Assembly (NCBI RefSeq): GCF_003012705.1
Contig: NZ_PXYL01000003.1
Coordinates: 372,001-436,000, forward strand
Direction of reading: 5' to 3'
DNA: 64,000 bases
From: Pseudaminobacter soli (ex Li et al. 2025)
Lineage (GTDB): Bacteria; Pseudomonadota; Alphaproteobacteria; Rhizobiales; Rhizobiaceae
Shown: piece after piece, positions 56,617 to 64,000 of the stretch
How the letters are laid out: each line of letters starts with the position of its first letter
Position numbering within the stretch: the stretch's first letter is position 1
Made by a program: the position numbers and the translations under genes
Notes under the pieces: model-generated
Told to the model about the DNA's origin: nothing
What the model saw: only the letters and a program-made list of their open reading frames with translations
Databases searched by the model: none

Positions 56617-57543
56617 CTACTTGCTCCGCTCGGCGATAAAACTTGCCGCCTGTCTGAGCAGATCGGCGCGCTCGCCATAGGGCTCGAGCAGCGCATGGGC
56701 CTGTGCGACCAGGCCGCGAAGCTGGGCGCGCGTCCAGTCTATGCCGTGAAGTGCTGCAAGCGTGGCCTTGCCCGCCGCGGCGTCCTTGCCCGTGGCCTTG
56801 CCCATGGTCTCGGCGTCGGCGGTAAGATCAAGCAGGTCGTCGGCAAGCTGGAAGGCAAGGCCGATGGCCGAGCCGAATTCGGCAAGCCTCTCTCGGTCCT
56901 CTTCCTGAGCCCCGGCCAGGATTGCGCCCGCCTCGCAAGCATAGCGGATCAGCGCGCCGGTCTTCATCGCCTGCAACCTGATGATCCCGGCTTCGTCGGG
57001 CGAGCTGCGTTCTGCTTCAAGGTCCAGGGCCTGGCCGCCGGCCATGCCTCCGGGGCCGGCTGCGCGGGCAAGACCCAGCACGAGCGCCAGTTTGCGCTCG
57101 GCGGGCAGAGCGGTTGCCGTGTCGGCAAGGATGTCGAAGGCGTAGGTGAGCAGGCTGTCGCCGGCCAGGATGGCGCTGGCCTCGTCAAAGGCCTTGTGCA
57201 CGGTCGGCTGGCCGCGGCGCAGATCGTCGTCGTCCATCGCCGGCAGGTCGTCATGGATCAGCGAATAGCAATGCACGCATTCGAGTGCTGCCGCCACCCG
57301 CAGCGCAGCTTCCGCGTCTGCCTCGAACAGCGCCGCGCTTTCGAGCACCAGGAAAGGCCGCAGGCGCTTGCCGCCATTGAGAACGCCGTGCCGCATCGCC
57401 GAGAACAGCTGCTGCGGCCGGGCTATCTCGCCGGGCAGCAGCCTGTCGTCGAGCAGGCGCCGCAACAGGGCCTCGACTTGTTCCGCGCGAGCTTCGAGAC
57501 GGGCTTCGAAAGGTATGGTGTCAGGGGCCATCATGGTCGGCAC
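56617..57543 (-). CDS. ispA: Polyprenyl synthetase (farnesyl/geranylgeranyl diphosphate synthase type)
   Basis: A 308-residue all-helical prenyltransferase. First Asp-rich motif DDLPAMDDDD (98-107), which has the two-residue insertion of bacterial FPP synthases; GGKRLRP (58-64) binds diphosphate; second motif DDLLD (235-239). It extends DMAPP with IPP to C15 or C20 chains for quinones, undecaprenol and hopanoids. Product length cannot be told exactly. The start is GTG at 57543 or ATG at 57534 or 57531; no strong ribosome site decides. Divergent from mtgA. Confidence 0.9.
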   Translation of the reverse strand: MPTMMAPDTIPFEARLEARAEQVEALLRRLLDDRLLPGEIARPQQLFSAMRHGVLNGGKRLRPFLVLESAALFEADAEAALRVAAALECVHCYSLIHDDLPAMDDDDLRRGQPTVHKAFDEASAILAGDSLLTYAFDILADTATALPAERKLALVLGLARAAGPGGMAGGQALDLEAERSSPDEAGIIRLQAMKTGALIRYACEAGAILAGAQEEDRERLAEFGSAIGLAFQLADDLLDLTADAETMGKATGKDAAAGKATLAALHGIDWTRAQLRGLVAQAHALLEPYGERADLLRQAASFIAERSK

Positions 57544-57692
57544 GGTTTACGTCAAACGTGGGCGGGGTCAAGCACGGCCTTGCCAAAACTCGTTTGTGAT
57601 GGGGCTTAAGGAGGTGGATTGCCCCCTCAGGCGTTGCGCATCCGGCCAAGCGCTATTATGCCGAAGGGAGAGGGGACCAAGGGGCAGACGGC

Positions 57693-58442
57693 TTGGACGA
57701 ACCGATGATCGATCCGGAAGCGCAAGGGCTCACTATGGCGCCGAGGCGAAGAACGATGTCGCTCGGTGACGCCCGTCTTTGGATTCGACGCGGCGTCGTG
57801 GCTGTCGTCTGCCTGGCGCTGGTGCCGATTGTCCTGACCTTCCTCTATCTGCCTCCCTTCGTTCATCCGGTTTCGACCCTGATGCTCAAGGACATCGTGT
57901 CGCTGCAGGGCTACGACCGGCAGTGGATTGCGATCGATGACGTTTCCCCTGTCCTCGCCCACTCGGTGATCATGTCGGAGGATGGGCAGTTCTGCTCGCA
58001 CCGCGGCATCGACTGGGGCGAGCTCAAGGGCGTCATCGACGATGCGCTAGCCGGCGAGGCGACGCGAGGGGCCTCGACGATCACCATGCAGACGGTCAAG
58101 AATCTCTTCCTCTGGCCGGGCCGTTCGATGATCCGCAAGGGGCTGGAAGTGCCGCTGGCGGTGTATTTCGACGCGGTATTGCCCAAGAAGCGGATCATGG
58201 AGATCTATCTCAACATCGCCGAATGGGGGCCGGGCATCTATGGCATCGAGGCGGCGGCCCAGCACCATTTCGGCGTCTCGGCCAGCAAGCTGACGGCCCG
58301 CCAGGCGGCCTTGCTGACGGTGGCCCTGCCCAATCCCATCGACCGCAACCCGGCCAAGGCCGGCCCAGGCCTGAAGCGTGTCGCCAATGTCGTTCAGCGC
58401 CGCGCTTCGCGCGCGGGAGGCTATGTCGGCTGCGTGGAATAG
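57693..58442 (+). CDS. mtgA: Monofunctional biosynthetic peptidoglycan transglycosylase
   Basis: A 249-residue GT51 enzyme polymerising lipid II into glycan strands. One N-terminal membrane anchor (about 33-53), catalytic Glu96 in [37 protein letters not shown] (about 126-145), [15 protein letters not shown] (about 165-179) and the final motifs AAQHHFG and LPNP. There is no transpeptidase domain. The TTG at 57693 has AAGGGG 8 bases upstream; ATG at 57705 is the alternative start. Confidence 0.94.
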   Translation: MDEPMIDPEAQGLTMAPRRRTMSLGDARLWIRRGVVAVVCLALVPIVLTFLYLPPFVHPVSTLMLKDIVSLQGYDRQWIAIDDVSPVLAHSVIMSEDGQFCSHRGIDWGELKGVIDDALAGEATRGASTITMQTVKNLFLWPGRSMIRKGLEVPLAVYFDAVLPKKRIMEIYLNIAEWGPGIYGIEAAAQHHFGVSASKLTARQAALLTVALPNPIDRNPAKAGPGLKRVANVVQRRASRAGGYVGCVE

Positions 58443-58631
58443 CGCCTGGCCGCAAGGGTTCTCAAAGTTCGGGCGAGATTTCCCGGCGGCGTCTCGAAAA
58501 AAAATATCGGTGACGCTGGCCTTTTGCCGGATAGGTGTGTATAGCCACGCCACTTATCTCAGATTCCGGCCCGAGACGTGCGGCCCTTTCACGAGGGCAG
58601 ACGGGGTCTTTACGATGGATGGAGCACTTCC

Positions 58632-58814
58632 ATGGCTGTGCCAAAACGAAAAACCTCGCCGTCCAAGCGCGGCATGCGCCGTTCGGCCGATGCGCTGAAG
58701 GCCCCGACCTATGTCGAGGACAAGAACTCGGGCGAAATGCGCCGCCCGCACCACATCGACCTGAAGACCGGCATGTATCGCGGCCGCCAGGTTCTGACGC
58801 CGAAGGAAAGCTGA
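58632..58814 (+). CDS. rpmF: 50S ribosomal protein L32
   Basis: A 60-residue ribosomal protein. The N terminus [20 protein letters not shown] and the [16 protein letters not shown] segment are those of alphaproteobacterial L32 of the cysteine-free type. GGAG lies 8 bases before the ATG. It lies alone, followed by a perfect terminator. Confidence 0.97.
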   Translation: MAVPKRKTSPSKRGMRRSADALKAPTYVEDKNSGEMRRPHHIDLKTGMYRGRQVLTPKES

Positions 58815-58842
58815 GAAGCTTCCAAGCGCGTCTAGCGAACAG

Positions 58843-58873
58843 AAAAAGGACCGGTCTCGCACCGGTCCTTTTT
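58843..58873 (+). terminator. Intrinsic terminator of rpmF
   Basis: AAAAAGGACCGGT (58843-58855), loop CTCGC, ACCGGTCCTTTTT (58861-58873), then GTTTG: a 13-base perfect stem with a T run. Confidence 0.95.
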
Positions 58874-59004
58874 GTTTGTCTGCAGCCAAGCGGGATCGCT
58901 TGGCGTGGCACAAATGCGGCTGAAGCAACGAGATGGAGCGGATCAGGGGCATCCGTCAGGATGACCACCGCTCCAAGGTTTGTTGAGGGCTGGCGACAGC
59001 CACC

Positions 59005-59433
59005 TCAGCCGCCGTCAGCTTCGAAGCCAGCCGCCACGATGCCGGCAATGGCCGCAAGCTCGTCATTGTCGGACGTATCGCCGGTGATGCCGACGGCACC
59101 GATGATCTGGCCGCCCGACCGCACGAGCACGCCGCCGGGCACCGGTACCACCTTGCCGCCGCTCACGCCCGACAGGCCTTCCATGAAATGCGGGCGCTCC
59201 TTGGCGAGAAGTTCTAGCTTCCGCGAGCCCATGCCGACCGCCAGCGCGCCGTACGCCTTGCCCGACGCGATCTCGAAACGCAGCATGGACGAGCCGTCCT
59301 GCTTCTGGAAGGCGATCACATGACCGCCGGCGTCGAGCACCACGACCGACAGCGGCTTGAGGTCGGCTTCCTTGGCCTTTGCGAATGCGGCCTCGATGAT
59401 TGCGTTGGCTTTTGCGAGCGTAATCGGGCTCAT
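59005..59433 (-). CDS. HbpS/GlcG-like heme-binding family protein
   Basis: A 142-residue protein of the GlcG/HbpS fold. MSPITLAKANAIIEAAFAKA begins the helix, SVVVLDAGGHVIAFQKQDGS (about 29-48) and VPVPGGVLVRSGGQIIGAVG (about 97-116) are family motifs, and DNDELAAIAGI closes the domain. Streptomyces HbpS binds heme and senses redox state; GlcG proteins accompany glycolate or diol genes. No such neighbour is present and the role is unknown. No signal peptide. GGAGAA 5 bases before the ATG fixes the start; an upstream extension is not needed. Confidence 0.88.
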   Translation of the reverse strand: MSPITLAKANAIIEAAFAKAKEADLKPLSVVVLDAGGHVIAFQKQDGSSMLRFEIASGKAYGALAVGMGSRKLELLAKERPHFMEGLSGVSGGKVVPVPGGVLVRSGGQIIGAVGITGDTSDNDELAAIAGIVAAGFEADGG

Positions 59434-59625
59434 GAAATTCTCCAGTTGGCTTCCGTCGGCAGAATCGCTTGTCTGATGTAGCGATACACTGATCTGCGTT
59501 GAAGTTGATTGCGAATTCGCGACCGGGTTGGTCGGCGAGCCATTGCTCACGCGAGCGGACGCGAAGGCGCCGACGTTGCCTGAGGAGGAAAACGCTACGG
59601 AGATGTCGGCTTTTGGTCGGGCGCT

Positions 59626-59771
59626 GGCCCTGCCGGGTCCCCGCTCCCTGCGGCAGCGTCGCGGTCCGTCCCTGCCCTCCGCTATGGCTCCGGGCGTTCG
59701 TCGTTCAAAAAGCCAAACCGTTGGCTCGGCACGGCCCTGCCGGGTCCCCGCTGCCTACGGCAGCGTCCCGG
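59626..59771. repeat. Two 39-base direct repeats downstream of phaR
   Basis: 59626-59664 and 59733-59771 are the same over 36 of 39 bases, both starting GGCCCTGCCGGGTCCCCGCT and containing CGGCAGCGTC. Between them AGCCAA-ACCG-TTGGCT can form a small hairpin (59711-59726). The 59434-59833 interval has no plausible gene; an open frame across it is Pro/Arg/Ser-rich and reads as chance. Confidence 0.65.
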
Positions 59772-59784
59772 CGTTCGCGCCCTT

Positions 59785-59825
59785 CGAAACGTCCAGCGGA
59801 CGTTTCGATCCGCCCATAGGGCGGA
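59785..59825 (-). terminator. Double hairpin after phaR
   Basis: CGAAACGTCC (59785-59794), loop AGC, GGACGTTTCG (59798-59807), directly followed by TCCGCCC (59809-59815), loop ATA, GGGCGGA (59819-59825). They begin 8 bases past the phaR stop (minus strand). No T run follows, so termination may be factor-assisted or the hairpins may protect the mRNA end. Confidence 0.55.
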
Positions 59826-59833
59826 CCGGGCGC

Positions 59834-60415
59834 TCACCCCATCGAATCGATCTTGCGCTGCATGGCAGCGATCTGTTCCTTCAGCTCCTGAAGGTCGTCC
59901 GTCTTTTCGGGCTTCTTCTCGCTCTCGGGCTGCGCGCCTTGCGGGAAGGCGGTGAACATGCGCATGGCGTTCTGGAACATTTCCATGTTGCGGCGCGTCT
60001 GTTCTTCCAGCGCCTGCATGGGGTTGAGCTTCATCATGTCCATCGGCGTCTTGCCGAAGGCGGCCTTCATCTGCTCGCGAAACCGTTCCTGCTCCTTGGC
60101 GAAGGCGGCCATGGACTGCTCGAGGAAGCTCGGCACGATCATCTGCATCTGGTCGCCGTAGAAGGCGATCAGCTGGCGCAGGAAGGGGATGGGCAGCATG
60201 TTCTGCCCGTCCTTGTTCTCCAACTCGAAAATGATCTGGGTAAGGACCGAATGGGTGATGTCCTCGCCGGTCTTGGCATCCTGCACGCTGAACTCTTCGC
60301 CCTTCTTGACCATCTCGGCGAGGTCTTCGAGCGTCACATAGGTGCTGGTCCCCGTATTGTAGAGGCGGCGGTTGGCGTATTTCTTGATCACCACCGGATC
60401 GTCTTTTGCGGGCAT
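59834..60415 (-). CDS. phaR: Polyhydroxyalkanoate synthesis repressor
   Basis: A 193-residue regulator that binds DNA and PHB granules and represses phasin and PHB genes until granules form. The N-terminal domain VVIKKYANRRLYNTGTSTYV (8-27) is the PHB/PHA accumulation regulator DNA-binding domain; the middle has FLRQLIAFYGDQMQMIVPSF (about 78-97), and a Met/Gln-rich helix and a short coiled coil end the protein. GGAGGAAG before the ATG at 60415 fixes the start. Divergent from phaA across 260 bases. Confidence 0.95.
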   Translation of the reverse strand: MPAKDDPVVIKKYANRRLYNTGTSTYVTLEDLAEMVKKGEEFSVQDAKTGEDITHSVLTQIIFELENKDGQNMLPIPFLRQLIAFYGDQMQMIVPSFLEQSMAAFAKEQERFREQMKAAFGKTPMDMMKLNPMQALEEQTRRNMEMFQNAMRMFTAFPQGAQPESEKKPEKTDDLQELKEQIAAMQRKIDSMG

Positions 60416-60673
60416 CGACTTCCTCCCCGGAGACCGGTGTGCCCTGAGAAGCAGCCGGCAACGATTGTGCTTCGGGGCAGGATATGCGCAAAGCTGCTGC
60501 AATTCCAAGAAGTTTGTGCAGTGCGGGATCATTCGGGCGCGAAAGATCGTGTTGAACGGTGTCGCGAGCGGCGACCGGCCCGGTTCGGGCCATTTCCAAT
60601 TTGACTCGGGTCTGGGAAAGGGCAAGAAAAGTCGACGGAGAGAACCTTGCGGCAACCCATTCTGGAGACGAAA

Positions 60674-61858
<1,185 letters not shown>

Positions 61859-61870
61859 TAGAGGGATTGA

Positions 61871-61890
61871 CGGGCGGCTGAGGCCGCCCG
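61871..61890 (+). terminator. Hairpin between phaA and phaB
   Basis: CGGGCGGC (61871-61878), loop TGAG, GCCGCCCG (61883-61890), followed by TTTCGTTTTA. Good terminator form; phaB may therefore also have its own promoter or receive partial read-through. Confidence 0.7.
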
Positions 61891-61953
61891 TTTCGTTTTA
61901 GGCCCCAGGGAACGGGCTGTGACTGTCAACTAAAACAATGGGAAGGCAACGTC

Positions 61954-62676
61954 ATGACCAGAACTGCAATCGTCACCGGCGGGTCGCGCGGCATAGGTGC
62001 TGCGATCTCCATTGCGTTGAAAAATGCCGGCTACAAAGTAGCGGCCAACTATGCCGGCAATGATGAAGCGGCGGCGAAGTTCAGTCAGGAGACGGGCATT
62101 CCGGTCTACAAATGGTCGGTCGCCGATTACGATGCATGCGCGGCGGGCCTCTCGAAGGTCGAGGCCGATCTCGGCCCCATCGACATTTTGGTCAACAATG
62201 CGGGCATCACCCGCGATGCCATGTTCCACAAGATGACCCGCGAGCAGTGGAACGAGGTGATCGGTACCAATCTCAACGGCGTCTTCAACATGACCCATCC
62301 CCTTTGGAGCGGCATGCGCGACCGCAGGTTCGGCCGGGTGATCACCATCTCTTCCATCAACGGGCAGAAGGGTCAGGCCGGCCAGGCCAACTACTCCGCC
62401 TCCAAGGCCGGTGATATCGGCTTCACCAAGGCGCTGGCGCAGGAGGGCGCGCGGGCGGGCATCACCGTAAACGTCATCTGCCCCGGCTATATCGGTACCG
62501 ACATGGTGATGGCCGTGCCCGAGAAGGTGCGCGAGGCAATCGTTGCGCAGATCCCCGTGGGGCGCCTCGGCGAGCCAGAAGAAGTCGCGCGCTGCGTCCT
62601 GTTCCTCGCCTCCGACGAGGCCGGCTTCATCACCGGCTCGACGATTACCGCCAATGGCGGCCAGTATTTGTCGTGA
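61954..62676 (+). CDS. phaB: Acetoacetyl-CoA reductase
   Basis: A 240-residue NADPH-dependent SDR that reduces acetoacetyl-CoA to (R)-3-hydroxybutyryl-CoA, the PHB synthase substrate. TGGSRGIG (8-15), NNAGITRD (81-88), catalytic Ser134, Tyr147 and Lys151 (SSINGQKGQAGQANYSASK region), and PGYIGTDMV. GGAAGG precedes the ATG. The PHB synthase gene phaC is not in the window. Confidence 0.96.
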   Translation: MTRTAIVTGGSRGIGAAISIALKNAGYKVAANYAGNDEAAAKFSQETGIPVYKWSVADYDACAAGLSKVEADLGPIDILVNNAGITRDAMFHKMTREQWNEVIGTNLNGVFNMTHPLWSGMRDRRFGRVITISSINGQKGQAGQANYSASKAGDIGFTKALAQEGARAGITVNVICPGYIGTDMVMAVPEKVREAIVAQIPVGRLGEPEEVARCVLFLASDEAGFITGSTITANGGQYLS

Positions 62677-62710
62677 GCCGGCGGCATTGGCATGTGCCCG
62701 GCATACAAGG

Positions 62711-62738
62711 AAAAACGGCGCCCGAGGGCGCCGTTTTT
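62711..62738 (+). terminator. Bidirectional terminator between phaB and aqpZ
   Basis: AAAAACGGCGCC (62711-62722), loop CGAG, GGCGCCGTTTTT (62727-62738). A-run and T-run on the two sides let it serve phaB and the converging aqpZ. Confidence 0.92.
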
Positions 62739-62757
62739 ATTTGGGGCTTGGCTGCCC

Positions 62758-63447
62758 TCAATCTTTCTCGAACAGCGTCTTGTGCGCAATGCCCGCGAGC
62801 AGAGCGCCGACCATAGGAGCGACCCAGAACAGCCAGAGCTGCTGCAGCGCCCAGCCGCCGACGAACAGGGCCGGACCGGTCGACCGGGCCGGATTGACCG
62901 AGGTGTTGGTCACCGGGATCGAGATCAGATGGATCAGGGTCAGCGCTAGGCCGATGGCGATGCCGGCAAAGCCGGCGGGGACACGGCCGTGGGTGGCGCC
63001 GAGGATGATCATCACGAACAGGAAGGTCAGCACGACCTCCATCAGCAGCGCCGAGCTCAACGGGTAGCCGCCCGGGGAGTGCTCGCCATAGCCGTTTGCC
63101 GCAAAGCCGTTGGCGAGCGTGAAGTCTGCCTTGCCGCTGGCGATGACGTAAAGAACGGTCGAAGCAATGATCGCGCCGACCACCTGCGCGATTATGTAAG
63201 GAACCAGGTCCCGGGCCGGCAGGCGGCCGGCAACCGTCAACCCGACCGACACGGCCGGATTGAAATGGCCGCCGGAGATTCCGCCGACCGCATAGACCAT
63301 CGTCAGGACTGTCAACCCGAACGCCAACGCAACGCCAGCGAACCCGATGCCGAGACCGGGGTATGCCGCGGCGAGAACGGCACTGCCGCAACCACCGAAT
63401 ACAAGCCAGAAAGTGCCGAGGAGTTCGGCCAACAAACGTTTGGACAT
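62758..63447 (-). CDS. aqpZ: Aquaporin Z
   Basis: A 229-residue water channel of the inner membrane with six transmembrane segments and two half-helices. The two NPA motifs are at 63-65 (HFNPAVS) and 185-187 (VNPARSTGP), the latter followed by Arg188 of the selectivity filter; His173 is also at its usual place, indicating a water-specific rather than glycerol channel. AGGAGG 7 bases before the ATG supports the start. Converges with phaB. Confidence 0.95.
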   Translation of the reverse strand: MSKRLLAELLGTFWLVFGGCGSAVLAAAYPGLGIGFAGVALAFGLTVLTMVYAVGGISGGHFNPAVSVGLTVAGRLPARDLVPYIIAQVVGAIIASTVLYVIASGKADFTLANGFAANGYGEHSPGGYPLSSALLMEVVLTFLFVMIILGATHGRVPAGFAGIAIGLALTLIHLISIPVTNTSVNPARSTGPALFVGGWALQQLWLFWVAPMVGALLAGIAHKTLFEKD

Positions 63448-63997
63448 TGTCTAGCCTCCTGATGCCAAGCCTTGAAAAGGAGTCATGAAATCGGCACGAA
63501 GACAATGCGGTCCAGGCCAGTGCTCGACTGCTCGAGGCAATTGTCACAATTATTTCGCTATAGAGGGCCGTGATCTTGCCGATCTTTCGATTTGTTGTGC
63601 CGAAATGAGGCGATATTGTTAACGCGACGCGACGCAGTTGTCGGTCGAGGCGGGGCGGTTCGGCGGCGATTGGTATGTGGCTCTGCCCGTGTCGCAACAT
63701 GTAGCGGTGAACAAAGCGGGAAACGGCCCCTATCAGCGATTCGTCGCTGCTTCGTTCTTCCTTTGGCCGGAACGTTAACGCGGACTGCGACAGATGCCGC
63801 CTGCTGCGGCAATCTCTGCTTAATCTCCGTAAAGGATTTACTTGCGCCGGCTTGCCGGGAACTGGGTCGGAGACAGGGCCGCGCCAAAGGTTAATACCTG
63901 CGGCGAAGAAGCGGCAAAAGGGCGGTTCTCCGATTCAGCATATGGATGCGCAAATCCTGTCAAGGCGCACATCTAGTGGTGAACAAAAGGGGAAAAG
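63448..63997. other. Non-coding upstream region of the gene at the window end
   Basis: No convincing gene in these 550 bases; open frames on both strands lack family features. GTTAACGCG occurs twice (63618-63626 and 63774-63782). A UUCG-type hairpin CAGCGA-TTCG-TCGCTG lies at 63734-63749. Several TTAA-containing words (63618, 63774, and near 63820 and 63892) recall CtrA-type sites but none shows the full TTAA-N7-TTAA spacing. Confidence 0.4.
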
Positions 63998-64000
63998 ATG
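63998..64000 (+). CDS. Start codon of a gene continuing beyond the window
   Basis: The last three bases are ATG, preceded by AAAAGGGGAAAAG, a strong ribosome binding site at good distance (AAGGGG about 5 bases upstream). Only the first codon is visible, so the product cannot be named. Confidence 0.5.

Noticed and set aside
63592-63894. 100-codon plus-strand frame before the window end
   Set aside because: Cys/Arg-rich with no ribosome site; it runs over hairpins and repeated words of an evident regulatory region.
63970-63995. LexA-type box (GAAC words near AACAAAAGGGGAAAAG)
   Set aside because: Only one GAAC is present; the second half at seven-base spacing is missing.

Overview
The window is high-GC bacterial chromosome, most likely from the Hyphomicrobiales (Rhizobiales), close to Mesorhizobium or another member of the Phyllobacteriaceae. 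The evidence is the rhizobial-type alpha-glucoside (agl) and sorbitol/mannitol (smo-mtlK) ABC operons, the alphaproteobacterial polyhydroxybutyrate set phaR/phaA-phaB, and several palindromic intergenic repeats of the kind common in that order. The genus cannot be fixed from the sequence alone. No rRNA, tRNA, CRISPR array, prophage or insertion sequence was seen.

Layout. 1-1.2 kb: the 3' end of an unrecognised gene, then a 720-base non-coding tract with a candidate structured RNA and repeats. 1.2-5.1 kb: adenosine kinase, an EI24 membrane protein, a PEP-mutase-like enzyme, a HAD phosphatase and dut. 5.3-5.8 kb: a DUF4258/DUF2283 pair resembling a toxin-antitoxin module. 5.9-13.5 kb: methyltransferase, prfC, aldo/keto reductase, sugar isomerase, gnd, a Fur-family regulator and ferredoxin-NADP reductase. 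13.8-19.2 kb: pncA and pncB (NAD salvage) bracketing a ribulokinase-like kinase and a MATE exporter.

19.3-44.1 kb is the dominant theme: three complete sugar ABC import systems side by side. aglEFGAK with divergent aglR imports and hydrolyses alpha-glucosides. A divergent amino-sugar locus (nagA, SIS deaminase, GntR, BadF kinase on one side; binding protein, two permeases, Gfo/Idh oxidoreductase and ATPase on the other) should import an N-acetylhexosamine-containing compound and convert it to fructose-6-phosphate. smoEFGK with smoS and mtlK imports hexitols and oxidises them to fructose. rpe lies between the first two.

44.3-64 kb: LysR with a divergent DUF1127 peptide and an alpha/beta hydrolase, an ArsR/SRPBCC pair, a SorC-family regulator that may control smo, ispG, a lytic transglycosylase, a MarR-MFS-HlyD efflux set, a hybrid histidine kinase, a polyprenyl synthetase, mtgA, rpmF, an HbpS-like protein, phaR, phaA-phaB and aqpZ. 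The window ends exactly on a start codon preceded by a strong ribosome binding site.

Most of the window is ordinary core and catabolic genome. The points that stand out are regulatory: two mirror-image promoters with the same tandem operator in the amino-sugar locus, LacI-type palindromes in the agl control region, a palindrome between lysR and the DUF1127 gene, and the structured tract near the left edge.
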